Part shown: positions 24,039-33,556 of the stretch, in pieces | How the letters are laid out: every line of letters begins with the position of its first letter | Position numbering within the stretch: position 1 is the stretch's first letter | Assembly: GCA_041603235.1 (NCBI GenBank) | Contig: JBFIES010000001.1 | Location: 248,001 to 312,000, forward strand | DNA length: 64,000 nucleotides | Reading direction: 5' to 3' | Origin: Panacagrimonas sp041603235 | GTDB lineage: Bacteria; Pseudomonadota; Gammaproteobacteria; Nevskiales; Nevskiaceae | Program-made: the position numbers and the translations under genes | Notes under the pieces: model-generated | What the model was told of the DNA's origin: nothing | What the model saw: the letters and a program-made list of their open reading frames with translations, nothing else | Database searches by the model: none

Positions 24039-27000
24039 ATGTCCGACCAATCAACGCGCTCTCACTCTTCGCCAGAAGTGGTTTCCGGAACCTCGGCAGA
24101 ATCTGGTCTGGCGTGGCAAATCGTGCAGGCGGCGCTCACCCATAACTGCGCCATTGTCGCTGTGGCCGCCAATGAGCAGCAGGCCTACCGGCTGGAAGGT
24201 GCTCTGCGATTCTTTGCCTCCGGACGTGTTCCGGTGCTGCATCTTCCGGATAACGAGACGCTTCCCTACGATCCGTTCTCGCCACATCAGGAACTGCTTT
24301 CCGATCGCATGGCAGCGCTCAATGCACTGCCGGAGATGGTCAGCGGCATTGTGCTGCTGACCGCTGATGCCCTGATGCAGCGGCTGCCGCCGCGCAGCTT
24401 TCTGGATGCCAGGTCACTGGTTCTGAAAACTGGACAGCAGTTTGATCTTCACGGCTTTCGCCAGCGACTCATGTCTGCTGGTTACGCCGCCACCGGCGAA
24501 GTGCAGACGCAGGGCGAATTTGCGGTGCGCGGCGCTCTGATTGACGTTTTTCCGATGGGTTCGGATTTGTCCTATCGACTGGATCTGTTTGACGACGAAA
24601 TTGAATCCATCCGCACCTTCGATCCGGAAACCCAGCGTTCAACCGACAAGGTTGAATCTGTGCGTCTGCTGCCGGCACGCGAGTTTCCCACTGACAAAGG
24701 CGGCATTGAGAATTTTCGCCGCAACTATCGCGAGTATTTTCCCGGCGATCCTTCACGCTCAAGAATCTATGCTGAAGTCACGCGTGGATTCATGCCAGCA
24801 GGCATCGAGGCCTGGCTGCCTTTGTTTTTCGGCACGACTGCCAAGCTCGTCGACTATCTGCCCAGAACCGCCAAGATCGCCCGGCTGGGTGATCTGGAAT
24901 CCGCATTCAACGAAGACTGGAAACAGATAAGCGACCGGTTCGAGCGCCTGCGCGGAGATATCGAACGCCCGCTGATGCGCCCGGAAGATCTGTTTCTCTC
25001 TCCCGAGGCTGCACTGCAGGCGCTCAAATCGATAGACACCCTTTCCATCGCCGCGCCGGATGGCGCGCTGGATGTGCCCGGCAGCGCTGATGGCATTCGC
25101 GCCTACCTTGCAGACAATGAACAGCGCATTCTCTTTGTAGCCGAATCGGCTGGACGCAAGCAGGCCGTCATCGATTGGCTCAAGCCGCAGGGCATCCTGC
25201 CGCGCAGCTTTGACGACTGGGCTTCATTTGCGGATGCCAGCTCAGCCCGAAAGAACAAGTACGGCATCGCCTTGGGTCCGTTACAGCATGGCCTGAAGCT
25301 TCCTGATGACAACATCTCGCTGATTGCGGAACCGGGGATTTTTGGTCAGCGGGCGCCGGTTGAGTCGCGCAAGCGAAACAAGGTGCGTGACCCGGAAACC
25401 ATCCTGCGTGATCTGTCTTCGCTGGCCATCGGTGCGCCCGTGGTTCATGTACAACATGGCGTCGGTCGCTATCGCGGCCTGACGCGCATGGAAGCCGGCG
25501 GCATCGAAACCGAGTTCCTCGTGCTTGAGTACGCCGCACGCACTCGCGAAGGAAGAAAGAAGGAAGGACTGGACAAGCTGTATGTGCCGGTCGCGTCGCT
25601 GCAGATGATTCATCGTTACACCGGTGCCGAAGATGAAACCGCACCGCTGCACAGCCTGGGCTCTGAACGTTGGGGCAAAGCGCAGGCCAAGGCGCGCGAC
25701 AAGGCCAATGATGTGGCCGCCGAGTTACTGCAAATCCAGGCTCGCCGCGCCGCGCGCGAAGGCAATGCCCTGAGTGTGGACGAGGCCGACTACCTCAAGT
25801 TCTGCGAAGGCTTTCCTTTCACGCCTACTGAGGACCAGCAGAAAGCCATTGATGCTGTTCTGGCCGACGTAACGGCCGCCAAATCCATGGACCGCGTGGT
25901 CTGCGGTGATGTGGGCTTTGGCAAGACCGAGGTCGCCTTGCGTGCCTGTTTCGCCGTTGCCCGTGCGGGCAAGCAGGTCTGCCTGCTGGCACCGACGACC
26001 TTGCTGGCCCAGCAGCATGAAAAGAATTTTTCTGATCGCTTTGCAGACTGGCCGATACGCGTAGGCGCGCTCTCTCGACTACGCACGAGCAAGGAGCAGA
26101 CCGAGATGCTCAAGCAGCTCGCCGCTGGCTCACTTGATATCGTGATCGGCACCCATCGGCTGCTGCAGGCCGACGTCAAATTCAAGGACCTGGGTCTGGT
26201 GGTGGTGGACGAGGAACATCGCTTTGGCGTTCGCCACAAGGAGAAGCTCAAAAATCTGCGCGCCGAAGTTGATTTGCTGACGCTGACCGCCACGCCAATT
26301 CCACGCACCTTGAACATGAGCCTTGCCGGGCTGCGCGACCTGTCCATCATTGCAACGCCGCCTGCATCTCGCATAGCCATCAAGACCTTTGTTTCGGAGT
26401 GGGATCGTGGCCTGGTCATCGAAGCTTGCCAGCGTGAGCTTCGTCGCGGCGGACAGGTCTACATCCTGCATAACGAAGTCTCCGACATCGAAAAATTCAG
26501 CCGCGATATTCAGGAAATGCTGCCTGAAGGACGCGTACGATTTGCCCACGGCCAGATGCGCGAACGCGAGCTCGAGCAGGTCATGCTCGACTTCTATCAC
26601 CAACGCTTCGACATCCTGGTCTGCACCACCATCATCGAATCCGGCATCGACGTGCCCAGCGCCAACACGATCCTGATTGATCGGGCCGACCGTCTGGGCC
26701 TTGCCCAGTTGCACCAGCTGCGCGGTCGCGTGGGGCGATCACACCATCGTGCCTTCGCCTATCTGTTTGTTCCTTCACGACGTGCATTGAGCACTGATGC
26801 TCAGAAGCGGCTAGAGGCTATTGAGTCGCTCGGCGATCTGGGCTCGGGTTTCGCCCTTGCTACGCACGATCTGGAAATCCGCGGCGCCGGCGAGCTTCTG
26901 GGCGACGACCAGTCTGGTCAGATCGAAGAAGTCGGCTTCACCCTCTACGCAGAACTGCTGGCACGGGCGGTCAAGGCCATCAAGGCCGGAACGCTGGACG

Positions 27001-27488
27001 ATGCGCCGTTTGGCGAAGCCGCGTGCGAAGTGGATCTGGGGGCATCGGCGCTGATTTCCGACAGCTTCATTCCCGACGTCCACACGCGCCTGGTTCTCTA
27101 CAAGCGTGCATCGGAAGCCACCAGCACTGAAGACCTCTTCGAGTTGAGAGTTGAGGTGATAGATCGATTCGGAGAGTTACCCGAGCAGGTGGACAATCTG
27201 TTCCAGGCGGCTTCGGTCAGGATCACCGCGCAGGAATTGGGACTCACCCGCGTACGGGCAGGCAGCAAGAGTGCGGTCCTGGAGTTTGGCCCCAAACCCA
27301 ATCTGAACCCGCGAAACCTGATCAAGCTGATTCAGTCACAGCCCAAGGTGTACAAGCTCGAAGGCCAGAAAAAGCTGCACATCAATGCTTCGCTAGATCC
27401 GGTAGACACCCGGGCAAGCCGATTGCTGCAATTGCTGGCTACACTGCGCGAACCCGCACCCTCCCCCGCAGAGTCCCGGAGCAAATGA
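24039..27488 (+). CDS. mfd: Transcription-repair coupling factor Mfd
   Basis: A 1149-residue DNA translocase that removes stalled RNA polymerase and recruits UvrA. The UvrB-like N-terminal modules include HLPDNETLPYDPFSPHQ and the RGALIDVFPMGSDLSYRLDLF block. The RNA-polymerase-interacting region follows (VHVQHGVGRYRGL, with VLEYA). The RecG-like motor has Walker A GDVGFGKTEVALRA, motif II VVVDEEHRFGVRHKEK, motif III TLTATPIPRTL and the QLRGRVGRS motif VI. A C-terminal UvrA-masking domain completes the protein. Full length, no break. It overlaps the next gene by 4 bp. Confidence 0.98.
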   Translation: MSDQSTRSHSSPEVVSGTSAESGLAWQIVQAALTHNCAIVAVAANEQQAYRLEGALRFFASGRVPVLHLPDNETLPYDPFSPHQELLSDRMAALNALPEMVSGIVLLTADALMQRLPPRSFLDARSLVLKTGQQFDLHGFRQRLMSAGYAATGEVQTQGEFAVRGALIDVFPMGSDLSYRLDLFDDEIESIRTFDPETQRSTDKVESVRLLPAREFPTDKGGIENFRRNYREYFPGDPSRSRIYAEVTRGFMPAGIEAWLPLFFGTTAKLVDYLPRTAKIARLGDLESAFNEDWKQISDRFERLRGDIERPLMRPEDLFLSPEAALQALKSIDTLSIAAPDGALDVPGSADGIRAYLADNEQRILFVAESAGRKQAVIDWLKPQGILPRSFDDWASFADASSARKNKYGIALGPLQHGLKLPDDNISLIAEPGIFGQRAPVESRKRNKVRDPETILRDLSSLAIGAPVVHVQHGVGRYRGLTRMEAGGIETEFLVLEYAARTREGRKKEGLDKLYVPVASLQMIHRYTGAEDETAPLHSLGSERWGKAQAKARDKANDVAAELLQIQARRAAREGNALSVDEADYLKFCEGFPFTPTEDQQKAIDAVLADVTAAKSMDRVVCGDVGFGKTEVALRACFAVARAGKQVCLLAPTTLLAQQHEKNFSDRFADWPIRVGALSRLRTSKEQTEMLKQLAAGSLDIVIGTHRLLQADVKFKDLGLVVVDEEHRFGVRHKEKLKNLRAEVDLLTLTATPIPRTLNMSLAGLRDLSIIATPPASRIAIKTFVSEWDRGLVIEACQRELRRGGQVYILHNEVSDIEKFSRDIQEMLPEGRVRFAHGQMRERELEQVMLDFYHQRFDILVCTTIIESGIDVPSANTILIDRADRLGLAQLHQLRGRVGRSHHRAFAYLFVPSRRALSTDAQKRLEAIESLGDLGSGFALATHDLEIRGAGELLGDDQSGQIEEVGFTLYAELLARAVKAIKAGTLDDAPFGEAACEVDLGASALISDSFIPDVHTRLVLYKRASEATSTEDLFELRVEVIDRFGELPEQVDNLFQAASVRITAQELGLTRVRAGSKSAVLEFGPKPNLNPRNLIKLIQSQPKVYKLEGQKKLHINASLDPVDTRASRLLQLLATLREPAPSPAESRSK

Positions 27489-28129
27489 AACCATTCAATC
27501 GAGCACGCGGTATCTCGGGAAAGTCCGCACTGGCCCTGCTTCTGGTGGCACTCAGCCTGCCGGCGCAGGCAGCGACCTGGCGCGTCGATATGATTGTGTT
27601 TCGCTATTTGCGCGCAGTGGAAGAAGGCGGGCAACCCGCTATTGCGCCCAGCCTGCGCAGCGCCATTGAACTCGACGAGCAGCACAAACTCAGCGCCGCA
27701 GGCATCACGATCTTGCCCGACGAAGAATTCGGACTGCAGGAGCATTGGGCGCAATTGCGCGGCAGCCCGCAGTTCAGGCCACTGATTCGACTGGCGTGGA
27801 CACAGAATGATCCGCCGGATGGCAAGGGACCACGCCTGCACCTGAAGTCCGGTGAAGTTCTGACCGCGCCCGTTGAGCAGGGAATCGGCGCCCGAGAGTT
27901 CAATGAGGTTGATGGAACCATCGGACTGGGTCTGGGCCGATTCCTGCATCTGGATGCTGACCTGGTCTACACCACTGTCAGCGACGGCGAGGAAGCCAAA
28001 TCCTGGCGCCTGGCTGAATCAAGGCGCATGCGCAGTGACGAACTGCATCATCTGGATAGCCCTAAGCTCGGGGTCATCGCAATTGTCAGCAAGTGGGAAC
28101 CCGCCCTGGAGGGCAGCGGGACTCACTGA
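27485..28129 (+). CDS. csiV: CsiV-like exported peptidoglycan-binding protein
   Basis: A 214-residue protein with a signal peptide (LALLLVALSLPAQA). It keeps the family pattern WRVDMIVFRY at the mature N-terminus, a central QFRPLIRLAWTQ block and the C-terminal signature ESRRMRSDELHHLDSPKLGVIAI. The csiV family commonly follows mfd in gammaproteobacteria and is linked to LpoA-dependent cell-wall synthesis in Vibrio. Starts by ATGA overlap with mfd. Its 3' end overlaps the convergent GGDEF/EAL gene by 7 bp. Confidence 0.82.
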   Translation: MKPFNRARGISGKSALALLLVALSLPAQAATWRVDMIVFRYLRAVEEGGQPAIAPSLRSAIELDEQHKLSAAGITILPDEEFGLQEHWAQLRGSPQFRPLIRLAWTQNDPPDGKGPRLHLKSGEVLTAPVEQGIGAREFNEVDGTIGLGLGRFLHLDADLVYTTVSDGEEAKSWRLAESRRMRSDELHHLDSPKLGVIAIVSKWEPALEGSGTH

Positions 28130-30027
28130 AGCCGGTGACGGGGGTCTGCGTCTGGAACCGGAAACGGATTGCTCAGGCGCGTGCCGTCCTTGCGTAAGCG
28201 CGGATCACCCTGAATTCCCAAGGCGCGCGGCTTCAGCGTTCCGGCTTCCAGCATCGCCTCAAATTTGCCGGCTGTGACCGCCGGGCTGTAAATAAAACCC
28301 TGCATTGTGTGGCAGCCCAGACGGGTGAGAATTTCCGCCTGGGTCATGTTTTCCACCCCCTCGGCGACCACCTCCATGTTCAGGGCTGTTGCCATGGAAA
28401 TCATCGCGCGCACGATCGCCACAGTGCTGCGATCAATTTCCAGGCCCGAAACAAAGGACTGATCAATCTTGATGATGTCCAGCGGCAGGCGGCGCAGATA
28501 GGCCAACGACGAGTAACCTGTTCCGAAGTCATCGAGTGACACCTTGACGCCCATCTCGCGCACAGCCGTCAGCCAACCCTTGGCCGCATCGAAATCGGTG
28601 ATCAGGGCGCTCTCAGTAATCTCAAGCTCAAGATGCTCGGGGCGAGCACGCGTTGTGCTGAGCAACTCGCGCAGGCGATCGAACACACCACGATGGTGAA
28701 GCTTGAGCGCCGACAGGTTCACGCTGATGCGGAAATCGGAAAACCGTTGCTGCCACTCCGCAATCTGGCAGCAGGCCGAGGTCAGCACGTAATCATCGAG
28801 AGCGGGTATCAGTCCACCTGCCTCAGCAATGGGGACAAACTCCGAGGGGCCAACGTACTCTCCGCTACGCAAGGGCCATCGGATGAGCGTTTCGCCGCCC
28901 AGCAAACGATTGGTCTTGAAATCGACCTTGGGTTGGTAGTGCGGCACCAGCCGGTCACTTTCAATGGCCTGGCGAAGACGCAGTTCCATCGCCAGGGCCG
29001 TGGCCAGATCCTGCGTGGCGGGCCGGCGACGCTCTCGCGGCGCTCCGCCCCGTGACGCAGCCAGCGATTCATCAATGTGCTTGAGCAGCTCGGGGCCACG
29101 CGTGCCGTCTCGTGGATATACCGCAACCGCAATGCGCGTTTGCAAAGACCTGACGACATCGTCTACCAGCACTTCAGACAACAATGCAGTTGCAGCACGT
29201 TCTGCCGCCTCTTGGGCATTGCGCGTCGCACTCTCCATGTTGTCGAGCTCTCGCGGCATCAGCACGGCCGCGAACATGTCCTCCGATACGCGCGCCACGA
29301 AATCAAGAGGCCGCAAAGTCCGCTGGAGACACTGTGCTGCACCTGCCAGCGTCCGATCAAACAAGTCGCGCTCGTTGCTGGCCTGCAAGGCGTTGTAATG
29401 CTCGATGCTCAGTGCAACCACTGCCATCGGAGTGCCGCTCTTGTCGGCACGCCGGCGACCACGCTCCATCAACTCAAGCAACTGGCGTCGGTTCGGCAGG
29501 CCGGTGATCAGGTCATGGCTGAAGAGGAACTCGGCGCGAGCCATGGTGCGCTCGCGTTCGCGCAGCTCGCCTCGCATGGTTTCAACCATGCGCTCAAGCT
29601 CATCAGAGCGCACTTGCGCATCAAAACCCAGCGCTTGGCTCTGCTGGCTCATGGCCAGATAAAACTTGATTCGGGCGCGCAGCAAATCAGGATTGAGCGG
29701 CTTGCTCAGCACATCAACGGCACCCAAATCGAGAGCATTCCGAACAAAATCCGGATCCTCGATTTCGCTCATCAGAATGACCGGCGTCATTCGTGTCTGC
29801 GGGTTGTTGCGAAGACGGCGGCAGATTTCCAGACCGCTGATATCGGTCAGGCCATCGGAGACAAAAATCAGGTCTGGGGCGGCATTATCCAGAACAGATG
29901 ACAGTAGTGCGGCGCCACTTTCCCACTGCACCACCGAGCCCATGTTGTGCATCGAAACCGTCGCCCACGCATGGCCGTCGGCGACATGATCAGCCACGTA
30001 AATTCTTGCCTGCCTGTTGGCGTCCAT
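28123..30027 (-). CDS. Receiver-GGDEF-EAL protein, degenerate REC and GGDEF with intact EAL
   Basis: A 634-residue cytoplasmic protein, likely a c-di-GMP phosphodiesterase. The receiver domain (about 5-125) has Ser where the phosphorylated Asp is expected (PDLIFVSDGLTDISG). The GGDEF domain (about 165-330) reads RVSEDMFAAVL at the active site, so it should not synthesise c-di-GMP. The EAL domain (about 355-600) keeps GGETLIRW (the EAL position), NLSALKLHH, ELEITESALI, DDFGTGYSSLAYLRRLP, KIDQSFV and VVAEGVE, so hydrolysis is expected. It may read a protein partner rather than phosphorylation. Confidence 0.9.
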   Translation of the reverse strand: MDANRQARIYVADHVADGHAWATVSMHNMGSVVQWESGAALLSSVLDNAAPDLIFVSDGLTDISGLEICRRLRNNPQTRMTPVILMSEIEDPDFVRNALDLGAVDVLSKPLNPDLLRARIKFYLAMSQQSQALGFDAQVRSDELERMVETMRGELRERERTMARAEFLFSHDLITGLPNRRQLLELMERGRRRADKSGTPMAVVALSIEHYNALQASNERDLFDRTLAGAAQCLQRTLRPLDFVARVSEDMFAAVLMPRELDNMESATRNAQEAAERAATALLSEVLVDDVVRSLQTRIAVAVYPRDGTRGPELLKHIDESLAASRGGAPRERRRPATQDLATALAMELRLRQAIESDRLVPHYQPKVDFKTNRLLGGETLIRWPLRSGEYVGPSEFVPIAEAGGLIPALDDYVLTSACCQIAEWQQRFSDFRISVNLSALKLHHRGVFDRLRELLSTTRARPEHLELEITESALITDFDAAKGWLTAVREMGVKVSLDDFGTGYSSLAYLRRLPLDIIKIDQSFVSGLEIDRSTVAIVRAMISMATALNMEVVAEGVENMTQAEILTRLGCHTMQGFIYSPAVTAGKFEAMLEAGTLKPRALGIQGDPRLRKDGTRLSNPFPVPDADPRHRLQ

Positions 30028-30328
30028 TCAGAGCATGCCTTGATTTGGGCGGCTATCCCTCCCCACGAGAGCAACCGATCGTGCATTGTGACCGGAATGC
30101 CGACCAAGGCCAAGAAGTTGATCTTTCTGGAAATTTTTCCCAAATCGACGCTACGGAAACATGTGCTCTCGATGTTTCGACTCGCGGTTCAGGGGCTAAC
30201 GCAGGGAGTTGAATTTACAGGATTTATGCAACGACCTTGCACGTTTTGTATCAAAATTTGGCTGCAACTCTCCGCGCTCCAAGCTTGCGGCGAGCGCGGC
30301 TTCGATAAACCTGCAGTTGCGGATCGCG
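30028..30328. other. Intergenic region, no gene seen
   Basis: About 300 bases between the lysS stop and the start of the REC-GGDEF-EAL gene, both on the minus strand. It should contain the end of the prfB-lysS transcript and the promoter of the EAL gene. I found no clear terminator hairpin. Confidence 0.5.
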
Positions 30329-31846
30329 CTATTTCTCAGGCTTCATCTGCGGGAACAACAGCACGTCACGAATACTGGCGGAGTCGGTCAGAAACATCAC
30401 CAGGCGATCAATACCAATGCCCACGCCAGCGGTCGGTGGCAAGCCGTACTCCAGCGCCCGAATATAGTCCGCGTCATAGACCATGGCCTCGTCGTCTCCC
30501 GAATCTTTGGCCGCCACCTGCAACTTGAACCGGGCAGCCTGGTCTTCAGCGTCATTGAGCTCCGAAAAGCCATTTGCCACTTCACGTCCGCCAACAAAAA
30601 ATTCGAAACGATCGGTGACGTCCGGATCATCGTCATTGCGCCGAGCCAGTGGAGACACCTCTGTGGGATAGGCGGTAATGAAGGTTGGGTCCATCAGCTG
30701 GGCTTCAACTGTCTTCTCAAAAATCTCTGTGAGCAACTTGCCGGGACCATAGTCAGCCTTCGCATCCGCCCCTACACCTTTAGCGAAAGCTTCCAGATAA
30801 GCGCGATCAGACGTTCGAGTCGCATCGAACTCAGGATTGAACTGCTTGACCGCATCCTTCATCGACCACCGGTTGAAAGGCTTTTCCAGATCGTACTCAC
30901 GGCCTTGATAGCTGAACTTGCCACTTCCGTTCACCGTCAGAGCCGCGTCACGCACCATGGTTTCAACCAGATCCATGGCATCCAGATAGTCTGCATAGGC
31001 CTGATAAAACTCGAGCATGGTGAATTCAGGGTTATGCCGGGTCGACAACCCCTCATTGCGGAAATTGCGATTGATTTCGTAAACGCGCTCGAAACCACCC
31101 ACAACCAACCGCTTCAGATAAAGCTCCGGGGCAATACGCAGGTACAGATCGCGATCCAATGCATTGTGGTGCGTCACGAAAGGTCGCGCCGTTGCACCGC
31201 CGGCAATGGGCTGGAGCATCGGCGTTTCCACTTCGACAAACCCGAGAGCATCGAGAAACTGACGAATGAAGCGCACCGTCTTGCCGCGCTTTTCGAAAGC
31301 TTCCTTGACCGCCGGATTGACGATCAGATCCACGTAACGCTGACGGTAGCGAACCTCGGTATCGGTCAGGCCCGCCCACTTCTCAGGCAAGGGCCGAATT
31401 GATTTGGACAGCAGCCTGAAAGCATCGAGCGCCACCGACAACTCGCCTGTGCGGGTTTTGAACACGCTGCCAGTGACGCCGATGATGTCGCCGACGTCGG
31501 CGCTTTTAAAAAGCGCGTAGACCTCATCACCGAGGACATCGCGCTTCAGGAAAATCTGGATACGTCCGCTGGAATCCTGCAGCTGCGCGAAACTTGCCTT
31601 GCCCATGACGCGCTTGGCCATGAGGCGCCCGGCGAGGCTGAAGCGCGTGGAGTTCTGCTCCAGCGCCTCTGGCTCGTGGCTACTGAAGGTTCCGTGCAGA
31701 TGCTCTGCCAGCGTGTCGCGTCGAAAATCATTCGGAAAGGCCTGACCGGCATCGCGCAGCGCCTTAAGTTTCTCGCGACGAGTCGCAATGATGTGGTTCT
31801 CGTCGACACTTGGCGATTCTGCTTCCGGCTTTTCTGATTTGCTCAC
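30329..31846 (-). CDS. lysS: Lysine-tRNA ligase, class II
   Basis: A 505-residue cytoplasmic enzyme charging tRNA-Lys. The N-terminal OB-fold anticodon domain covers about 55-170 (LAGRLMAKRVMGKASFAQL). The class II core has motif 2 (YEINRNFRNEGLSTRHNPEF) and motif 3 (GVGIGIDRLVMFL) followed by the family end DVLLFPQMKPE. The start is GTG 31846, overlapping the prfB stop by one base behind AGGGA. The prfB-lysS arrangement is standard. Complete. Confidence 0.97.
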   Translation of the reverse strand: MSKSEKPEAESPSVDENHIIATRREKLKALRDAGQAFPNDFRRDTLAEHLHGTFSSHEPEALEQNSTRFSLAGRLMAKRVMGKASFAQLQDSSGRIQIFLKRDVLGDEVYALFKSADVGDIIGVTGSVFKTRTGELSVALDAFRLLSKSIRPLPEKWAGLTDTEVRYRQRYVDLIVNPAVKEAFEKRGKTVRFIRQFLDALGFVEVETPMLQPIAGGATARPFVTHHNALDRDLYLRIAPELYLKRLVVGGFERVYEINRNFRNEGLSTRHNPEFTMLEFYQAYADYLDAMDLVETMVRDAALTVNGSGKFSYQGREYDLEKPFNRWSMKDAVKQFNPEFDATRTSDRAYLEAFAKGVGADAKADYGPGKLLTEIFEKTVEAQLMDPTFITAYPTEVSPLARRNDDDPDVTDRFEFFVGGREVANGFSELNDAEDQAARFKLQVAAKDSGDDEAMVYDADYIRALEYGLPPTAGVGIGIDRLVMFLTDSASIRDVLLFPQMKPEK

Positions 31847-32941
31847 TACAGTCCCTGCTTGAGGCTGGCTTCGATGTATGGGTCCAGATTGCCGTCGAGG
31901 ACTTTCTGCGTGTCCGATATTTCAAGACCGGTGCGCAAATCCTTGATCCGCGACTGGTCCAGCACGTAGGAGCGGATCTGACTGCCCCATTCGATATCGG
32001 CCTTGGAGTCCTCAACCTTCTGCTTCTCGGTATTGCGTTTTTGCATCTCCGCATCAAATAACTTGCTGCGCAGCATTTTCATCGCAGTATCACGGTTGGC
32101 GTGCTGGCTGCGCTGTGTCTGACAGGCAACCACGAACCCGCTGGGCACATGCTTGATACGAATGGCGGACTCGGTCTTGTTCACATGCTGACCGCCCGCA
32201 CCGCTGGATCGGAAAGTATCAATTTCCAGATCAGCTGGATTGATCTCGATCTCGAAGTCATCGTCGACTTCAGGCGAAATAAAAACACCAGCAAAGGACG
32301 TGTGCCGACGATTACCCGAGTCAAACGGCGACTTGCGCACCAGGCGATGCACCCCGGTTTCGGTGCGCAGCCAGCCATAGGCATAATCACCCTGGATATG
32401 CAGGGTCGCTGATTTGATACCGGCGACTTCACCGTCGGAGCGCTCCATCAGCTCCACCTTGAAGTCCTTGGACTCTGCCCAGCGGGTATACATGCGCAGC
32501 AGCATTTCGGCCCAATCCTGCGCCTCGGTACCGCCGGAACCGGACTGCACGTCCAGATAGGCGTTGTGGTCATCCATTTCGCCGCTGAACATGCGCTGGA
32601 ATTCCATCTTGTCGGCCAGCTTCATGAACTTTTCGACATCAGCGCCGATCTCGGCAATCGCCTTGTCGTCGCCCTCGCCCTGCGCCATCTCCAGCAACTC
32701 GGCAGCGTCGTTCAGACCCGCCTCCGCCTCGTCCAGAGAATTGACCACGTCCTCAAGCCGGGCGCGTTCACGACCCAGATTCTGCGCGTACTCGGGCTTG
32801 TTCCAGACTTCGCTCTGTTCCAGTTCCGCACTGACCTCGATCAGTCGGTCACGCTTTGTTTCGTAGTCAAAGAAAGCCCCGGAGCGCGTCGAAACGCGCT
32901 CGCAGGGCCGTAATCTCACTTCCGATGTGTTGGGGTTCCAT
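31846..32941 (-). CDS. prfB: Peptide chain release factor 2, with programmed +1 frameshift
   Basis: A 364-residue release factor reading UAA and UGA. Translation starts at ATG 32941 (MEPQHIGSEITALRARFDAL), reaches codon 24 (CTT) and meets an in-frame TGA at 32867-32869. Slipping +1 gives DYETKRDRLIEVSAELEQSEVWN and the rest of the protein. The junction corresponds exactly to the known E. coli site. Recognition motif KSPFDSG and catalytic GGQ (GAGGQHVNKTESA) are intact. The long ATG-initiated frame to 32982 is not the natural N-terminus. lysS overlaps the stop. Confidence 0.97.
32867..32885 (-). promoter_or_regulatory. prfB programmed frameshift site
   Basis: On the minus strand, GGGGCTTTCTTTGAC: a Shine-Dalgarno-like G-rich stretch, slippery CTT and stop TGA followed by C, the poor-termination context. 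Low RF2 delays stopping at TGA and promotes the +1 slip, giving autoregulation as in E. coli. Confidence 0.93.
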
Positions 32942-33096
32942 AGGGATAAACCTAAATTTGGGCGCGAAGTATAGCGGCCCAAGCCCCGGCTTCGCCCCGC
33001 TCACGTCCAACAAAGCACGAAAAACTTTGACCGCTGGCCTCGGAGCACACGATAATAGCGGGCTGGCGAGATCGGTCACTCGTCAGGAGGCACAAA

Positions 33097-33173
33097 CGGG
33101 GTATAGCGCAGTCTGGTAGCGCGCCTGCTTTGGGAGCAGGATGTCGGGAGTTCGAATCTCTCTACCCCGACCA
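33097..33173 (+). tRNA. tRNA-Pro (anticodon TGG)
   Basis: A 77-nt cloverleaf with acceptor arms CGGGGTA and TACCCCG, anticodon arm CCTGC-TTTGGGA-GCAGG with TGG at 33131-33133, T-loop GTTCGAATC and an encoded CCA. The accessory, more A/T-rich region starts right after it, so the tRNA may mark the island boundary, though no integrase is adjacent. Confidence 0.97.
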
Positions 33174-33556
33174 CTTAATTTCTGTTGCTTTCAATAAAAT
33201 CGCGGTGATTGTCGCGATGTGAAAACCTGAAGAAAAACCTCTGTGACGTCACAAACGTCACCGGCGATTCTGCTCCCAGCGACCGAGCTTTTCCGCGGCG
33301 AGCCAGCGCTTGACGCCTTCTAGGACGCCGTCGACGCTATTCCTTCTCTGCAGCGTCCCTTCATCGACATGTTCGGAGAACTTTTCGAGCCGACAAGCGA
33401 AGTAGGAACACAGTTTTTCGGCCAATAGCGTTCATTTCGCTTCAAACCGATTCGCCGAAAAGCACCCCTAGACTGCCACTTCAGTTAAGGGTCCCTTGGA
33501 CATGGAATCTCCTGTCGGGGGGGACACACCTGCAGAACTCGCATTGTTCCCGCATT
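33174..33556. other. Junction region after tRNA-Pro, possible gene remnant
   Basis: About 380 bases between tRNA-Pro and the first island gene. A 55-codon open frame on the minus strand (33258-33425, TTG start) ends with a helix-like KRWLAAEKLGRWEQNRR. It could be a fragment of a lost gene, but no family is recognisable. A small ATCGCG/CGCGAT hairpin near 33200 has no T-run. No integrase, att repeat or complete gene is visible. Confidence 0.4.

Noticed and set aside
33258..33425. 55-codon minus-strand frame after tRNA-Pro as a gene
   Set aside because: TTG start, no ribosome site and no family; kept only as a possible remnant in the region note.
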